From contig JAGCLI010000172.1 in NCBI GenBank assembly GCA_017647065.1, positions 1 through 11,287 on the forward strand: a stretch of DNA of 11,287 bases. The letters are read 5' to 3'. The notes below the pieces were generated by a model. The model worked only from the letters and a program-made list of their open reading frames with translations. It made no database searches and was not told the origin of the DNA. This stretch comes from Bacteroidales bacterium. Its GTDB lineage: Bacteria > Bacteroidota > Bacteroidia > Bacteroidales > P3. Shown here one piece after another: positions 7,933-11,287 of this stretch; positions within the stretch are counted from its first letter, which is position 1, and each line of letters opens with the position of its first letter. Position numbers and translations under genes: made by a program.

Positions 7933-9606
7933 TTATTGTTTTATAAAAATCAATGTTCGTGTTTCGTCTTGACCATAGAGAGTAAGAAAATATACTCCTT
8001 TGGATAATTCTGATACGTCTATTTCGTTCGAATTATTTATTCTTTGTTTTAATAAATTAATTCCTTGAAAATTGGAAATAATGTACTCATTAAATTTCTC
8101 AACTCTTAGAAATAATTTGTCATTACATGGGTTAGGAAAAATCAATGGTTCTTCCTTTGAATTTTCGTAAGAGGATAATGATGTGGAACAAGGAGATAGA
8201 TAAATATCTTGTGTTAGGGTTGTATTGTTTTCTATGTTTATGTTTAATACTGTGTCGTTATATCCTTGTGCTGATATTTTTATTTGATAATTTCCTGGGA
8301 GTAAAGAACGAAAATAGTATCCTTGATGATTGGAATAGGGACATAAAGAGTCGTAATCTATATTCTCTACTTCTATTGTCGCGTTTTCTATTGTTTGTTG
8401 CGAGTTTATGTCTTTAATTACGCCTTCCACTCCTGTTAATGAGTTGTGCATAAAACCAATTAAACCATCTTTTAATTTGTTCCAATAGTGTGGAAGAAGA
8501 TTTGAGGAAGGTGTTTTTGTGGTGCTTACTTCTAAGGTGAGTTCTCGTGTCTTTGTGTACCAATTTTGCCAATCTTGACGAGAACCGTAAATTTTGTACC
8601 AATCGCCTCCGTTAGTGATTCCACTATATGTTACATCTGAAAAATAATTATTTCCTCCTGCATTTCTAACTTGGGAAACGAATTCTTGACAAAGAGAGAT
8701 AAACCATTCTGTGTCAGGATGTCGTCTTTCGTTTTCAGTCCAAGTGTCCCACGGATAGTTACAAACTTCTGCTCCTGTGTGAAGATTGATTGATATGTCA
8801 AAGCCTTCTTGTAAAGAATATTGCATAAATGCTAAGGTTTCTTTTTGATGCTCTTCTCCATCAGGGTGTTGTCCGTATTTTGGATTAGGAAAGTTTCTGT
8901 TTAAATCAACATAGTTTGCATTATAGCGAGTTGCGTATGATACGTTGTTGTTTCCTCCTGCGTAAACTCCATCTGGATTTGCTATTGGACAGATGTATAT
9001 TTGCATATTGGAAATCAAGTCTTGTATTTCGTTATTTGTTTGGTGATTTTTTAAAAGATAGTCTGCTAAACGAAGCAATGCAACTGCTCCTGTGAGTTCA
9101 TCGCCATGAATTGTTGAGCTGTAAAAAAACTTTGGAGCGTTTTCTGTGGCGTTGTCGTAGATTTTAAGTGATAAGATTAAACGATTTTCTACTGAATAGC
9201 CTATTGTGTCTAATTTACAAATGTTTGGAAAGTCTTGTGCAAGGTTTTGCATTAAATCAACATAGACTTGATAAGAAGGATAGCGATCCCAAGATTGCAT
9301 TTGTTCGATTGTAGTTGCTATGCTTATTTGTTTTTCTTGTTTTTCGTCTTGATAAAGCCTATAATTTAATCCTAAGCTTAAAAAATTATTGAATTGTTTT
9401 TCATTTACATAGACCAAATATTCGTTTTCTATTTTGCGGTCAATGCTTGTAAACAAAGACAATTCTTCTAATTTGTTTTCGCTTGCTTTTACTAATATTT
9501 TTGCTTCTCCTCTTTGGTTAAGAATATCTTTTACTTTGTTATATTCTTGGCAAAAACAAGTAAAATAACTACAAAAAATACAAATAAAAATAATAAGCTT
9601 TTTCAT
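7933..9606 (-). CDS. Secreted M14 zinc carboxypeptidase with T9SS type A sorting domain
   Basis: A 557-residue exported metallopeptidase. A signal peptide (MKKLIIFICIFCSYFTCFCQ) leads into a prodomain-like region of about 20-100. The M14 catalytic domain (about 105-390) has zinc ligands H167 and E170 in HGDE, then NPDG at 210-213, the substrate-binding N236-R237 in VDLNRNFP, zinc ligand H276 in INLHTG, and the catalytic glutamate E359 in LTLEVST. A carboxypeptidase regulatory-like beta-sandwich follows (about 392-470). The last 80 residues are a T9SS type A sorting domain: FPNPCNDKLFL near 490, IDVSELSKGVYFLTL near 529 and a final IFIKQ. It should cross the outer membrane by T9SS and be released or surface-anchored, digesting peptides outside the cell. 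The open frame could begin at a TTG at 9645, but that lies in a terminator loop; the ATG at 9606 starts the signal peptide directly. Confidence 0.95.
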   Translation of the reverse strand: MKKLIIFICIFCSYFTCFCQEYNKVKDILNQRGEAKILVKASENKLEELSLFTSIDRKIENEYLVYVNEKQFNNFLSLGLNYRLYQDEKQEKQISIATTIEQMQSWDRYPSYQVYVDLMQNLAQDFPNICKLDTIGYSVENRLILSLKIYDNATENAPKFFYSSTIHGDELTGAVALLRLADYLLKNHQTNNEIQDLISNMQIYICPIANPDGVYAGGNNNVSYATRYNANYVDLNRNFPNPKYGQHPDGEEHQKETLAFMQYSLQEGFDISINLHTGAEVCNYPWDTWTENERRHPDTEWFISLCQEFVSQVRNAGGNNYFSDVTYSGITNGGDWYKIYGSRQDWQNWYTKTRELTLEVSTTKTPSSNLLPHYWNKLKDGLIGFMHNSLTGVEGVIKDINSQQTIENATIEVENIDYDSLCPYSNHQGYYFRSLLPGNYQIKISAQGYNDTVLNINIENNTTLTQDIYLSPCSTSLSSYENSKEEPLIFPNPCNDKLFLRVEKFNEYIISNFQGINLLKQRINNSNEIDVSELSKGVYFLTLYGQDETRTLIFIKQ

Positions 9607-9612
9607 ATTTTG

Positions 9613-9645
9613 CAAAGATACGAAAAAAATCAGTCGATGAAACAA
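9613..9645 (-). promoter_or_regulatory. Promoter of the M14 peptidase unit, overlapping the rnf terminator
   Basis: The minus strand has TATCTTTG (9620 to 9613), an exact TAnnTTTG -7 box, with TTG at 9645-9643 as the -33 element 22 bases upstream. Both spacing and sequence fit Bacteroidota promoters. The -7 box ends only 6 bases before the ATG at 9606, so transcription should begin at or within a few bases of the start codon. Confidence 0.65.
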
Positions 9646-9661
9646 TATTCAACGACTGATT
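9623..9661 (-). terminator. Intrinsic terminator after rnfE
   Basis: A perfect 9-bp stem pairs 9653-9661 (CGACTGATT on the plus strand) with 9628-9636 (AATCAGTCG). After one A-A mismatch, 4 more pairs follow, around a 6-base loop at 9642-9647. On the minus-strand transcript the hairpin is followed directly by a run of T (9629 to 9623). It begins 27 bases after the rnfE stop, so it should end the rnf transcript. Confidence 0.85.
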
Positions 9662-9687
9662 CTTTATAATAGGTTATTATTTTAGTG

Positions 9688-10275
9688 TTATTGTTTTGAT
9701 TTTAGCTTATTGACTATCGCAATCAAATAGCCTAATGCTATGAATGCTCCTGGTGCAAGAACGAAGATTAGAATTCCGTCTGCTTCTCCTATGAATTTCA
9801 TGCCGAATATAGAGCCTGAGCCTAAAACTTCTCTAACTATACCTAAGATTGTTAATCCAAGTGTAAATCCAAGTCCCATTCCTATTCCGTCAAACATAGA
9901 GTTTATTACGTTATTTTTGCTTGCAAAGGCTTCTGCTCTTCCTAAGATAAGACAGTTTACTACAATCAATGGAATAAACAATCCTAAACTTTCATATAAT
10001 GCAGGTAAATATGCTTGCATACATAGTTGTAATACTGTTACGAAAGAGGCAATTATCACAATGAAAGCAGGGATTCTTACTTTGTCTGGTACAAGGTTTT
10101 TTAATAATGAAATAGCCATATTACTCAATATTAAAACAAACATTGTACATAATCCCATTCCCATACCGTTTATTGCGGAAGTGGTTGTTCCAAGTGTAGG
10201 ACACATTCCTAATAGTAAACAAAAAGTAGGGTTCTCTTTTATTATGCCGTTTATTACAATTTTAAACTTATTCAT
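9688..10275 (-). CDS. rnfE: Rnf complex membrane subunit RnfE
   Basis: RnfE is an integral inner-membrane subunit of the Rnf complex, which couples electron flow from reduced ferredoxin to NAD+ with Na+ or H+ export. The 195 residues form about six membrane helices. The family is recognised from GIIKENPTF at 10-18, GMCPTLGTT at 23-31, PDKVRIPAFIVIIASFVT at 63-80, VVNCLILGRAEAFASKN at 105-121 and GMGLGFTLGL near 132-141. C25 and C108 are in the positions that, with two cysteines from RnfA, hold the intramembrane [2Fe-2S] cluster in this superfamily. The MNKFKIVINGIIKENPTF opening fits RnfE, not its paralogue RnfA. It starts 4 bases after rnfG. The next gene should be rnfA, but a terminator and an unrelated peptidase gene follow. 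Confidence 0.95.
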   Translation of the reverse strand: MNKFKIVINGIIKENPTFCLLLGMCPTLGTTTSAINGMGMGLCTMFVLILSNMAISLLKNLVPDKVRIPAFIVIIASFVTVLQLCMQAYLPALYESLGLFIPLIVVNCLILGRAEAFASKNNVINSMFDGIGMGLGFTLGLTILGIVREVLGSGSIFGMKFIGEADGILIFVLAPGAFIALGYLIAIVNKLKSKQ

Positions 10276-10279
10276 AGCT

Positions 10280-10879
10280 TTATTTGTTTTGTTGTTTTTG
10301 ATATTCCATAAATACGTTGTAAGCTGTTTTCACAGAGGCTAAAAATGCTCTTGAAGTAATGGTTGATGCTGTAATTGCATCTATTTCTCCTCCGTCTTTG
10401 CTTACTTTGAAACTTTCTTCTGATGGTTTTTTGCCTCTAATGTCTTGATTGTTTCTTTTTGTCTTAAACCAAGAGGTTACTTTTTCTCCTAAGCCAGGGG
10501 TTTCGCTCATTGCCAATATCGCATAGTTCACAATATTTCCTTCTGCATCAAATCCAACCATAGATTTTATTTGTCCACCATATCCATTGTTGTCAAAAGT
10601 TTCTACAGCTACTGCAATCAATTTATCATTTTCAAAAGCAGGATACACAATGAACTTTTCTGAATAAGATTCAAGGGTTATTTCCACTGCTTCTCCTATT
10701 TTCATATTATTGTTTTGAGGCAATACTTCTTTGATAGCGTTTGTTTTCTTTAATTCTGCTGCATCTTCTATTGGTTTTTTAGTCAAAACATAAACGCCTC
10801 CAAGAATAGCAGATGCACCAAAAGAGATAATGGCCAATGACATTACCATATTTTTTAATGAAGAATTTAATTTTGCCAT
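10280..10879 (-). CDS. rnfG: Rnf complex FMN-binding subunit RnfG
   Basis: RnfG is the periplasm-facing flavoprotein subunit of Rnf, carrying FMN covalently bound to a threonine and relaying electrons with RnfD. The 199-residue length is typical. One N-terminal membrane helix lies at about 12-33, followed by the soluble FMN-binding domain with GYGGQIKSMVGFD at 99-111, AMSETPGLGEKV at 123-134 and the flavinylation region DAITASTITS at 167-176. In the consensus DgxsgAT the acceptor is the final Thr, here T173. The usual Gly-Ala before it is Ala-Ser (A171-S172), a mild variant that should still be checked for flavin attachment. The gene lies 20 bases after rnfD and 4 before rnfE, in the usual D-G-E order. 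Confidence 0.95.
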   Translation of the reverse strand: MAKLNSSLKNMVMSLAIISFGASAILGGVYVLTKKPIEDAAELKKTNAIKEVLPQNNNMKIGEAVEITLESYSEKFIVYPAFENDKLIAVAVETFDNNGYGGQIKSMVGFDAEGNIVNYAILAMSETPGLGEKVTSWFKTKRNNQDIRGKKPSEESFKVSKDGGEIDAITASTITSRAFLASVKTAYNVFMEYQKQQNK

Positions 10880-10899
10880 AATTCTATCGTTTTAATTGT

Positions 10900-11287
10900 T
10901 TAATAACCAAATTTCTTTGGTTTACACATCTTATTTATTAAAGGAGTAACAGCATTCATAATCAATATTGCAAAAGAAACTCCTTCTGGCATAGGTCCAA
11001 AACAACGGAAAATGATTGTTAAAAGACCACATCCTACACCAAATATTATTTGTCCTGTTTTTGTAATAGGACTTGTAGCCATATCGGTCGCCATAAAGAT
11101 TGCACCAAGCATAAGTCCTCCTGCAAGAATATGGGTTGTAGGATCTACGGTTATTCCTGCTAAATAAAGTATTCCTGCAAATAACCATGCAGATCCAATG
11201 AAAGTAACAGGTATGTGCCAAGTGATAACTTTTCTCAAAAGCATAAATATACCTCCAAGAATAATAGCAATTGCAGAAACTTCTCCA
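10900..11287 (-). CDS. rnfD: Rnf complex membrane subunit RnfD, C-terminal part (truncated by window edge)
   Basis: The frame is open from the window edge at 11287 to a stop at 10900, giving about 128 residues, roughly the last third of a protein normally about 320-350 long. The internal ATG at 11244 is not the start: upstream codons read GEVSAIAIILGGIF, continuous with MLLRKVITWHIP, as in RnfD. Further family marks are the MATDMATSP stretch and PEGVSFAILIMNAVTPLI near the end. RnfD is an inner-membrane subunit that binds FMN covalently; its flavinylation site lies in the missing part. The ITWHIP and PEGVSFAIL motifs favour RnfD over the related NqrB. It heads the D-G-E order seen here, so rnfB and rnfC are expected beyond the right edge. 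Confidence 0.93.
   Translation of the reverse strand, partial: GEVSAIAIILGGIFMLLRKVITWHIPVTFIGSAWLFAGILYLAGITVDPTTHILAGGLMLGAIFMATDMATSPITKTGQIIFGVGCGLLTIIFRCFGPMPEGVSFAILIMNAVTPLINKMCKPKKFGY

Noticed and set aside
9607..9645. Upstream TTG start for the M14 peptidase, adding 13 residues
   Set aside because: It would place the start in the terminator loop, before the -7 box, and put a bulky extension before a normal signal peptide. The ATG at 9606 is better.
9623..9661. The inverted repeat as an insertion-sequence end or attachment site
   Set aside because: It is a single hairpin followed by a T-run, with no target duplication and no transposase or integrase nearby; a terminator explains it fully.
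9740..10342. A 200-codon open frame on the plus strand opposite rnfE
   Set aside because: It is antisense to a well-conserved rnfE. Its product is Pro/Ile/Asn-rich with no domain pattern, as expected from the complement of hydrophobic codons.
9688..11287. Reading the three redox genes as nqrB-nqrC-nqrD
   Set aside because: The RnfD motifs ITWHIP and PEGVSFAIL, and the roughly 200-residue RnfG size, fit Rnf; NqrC is longer and NqrB differs in this region.

Overview
The window comes from a Gram-negative member of the Bacteroidota, most likely an anaerobic or microaerobic Bacteroidales. The evidence is low G+C by eye, a secreted peptidase with a type IX secretion (T9SS) C-terminal sorting domain, a TamL-type outer-membrane lipoprotein, a Kdo transferase (so lipid A/LPS is made), an Rnf complex, no Shine-Dalgarno-like sequences, and -7 promoter boxes of the Bacteroidota form TAnnTTTG. 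All ten genes lie on the minus strand, so transcription runs from position 11287 towards 1. Two genes are cut by the window edges. There are no RNA genes, mobile elements, CRISPR arrays or long non-coding stretches; the largest gap is about 80 bases.

Region by region in transcription order. (1) 11287-9688: the end of an rnf operon: rnfD (C-terminal part), rnfG, rnfE. These are membrane subunits of the ion-pumping ferredoxin:NAD+ oxidoreductase. rnfA, usually the next gene, is absent. Instead there is a strong intrinsic terminator, and its DNA merges with the promoter of the next unit. (2) 9606-3498: four tightly spaced envelope genes: an M14 zinc carboxypeptidase exported by T9SS, an unassigned outer-membrane beta-barrel protein, the Kdo transferase WaaA, and a TamL-like Omp85 lipoprotein. 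(3) 3465-1: a sugar MFS transporter with its own candidate promoter, then clpX, a DUF4294 exported protein, and the start of an NlpC/P60-type cell-wall hydrolase that may also have its own promoter.

The middle block is envelope-themed: LPS core assembly, outer-membrane protein assembly and a secreted enzyme. The third block combines uptake, protein quality control and wall turnover; whether these genes share a purpose is unknown. The window is mostly conserved core genome with no obvious new defence or mobile system. The points most worth a second look are the missing rnfA, the fused terminator/promoter with a probably leaderless peptidase mRNA, the unassigned barrel and DUF4294 proteins, and the placement of clpX away from clpP.
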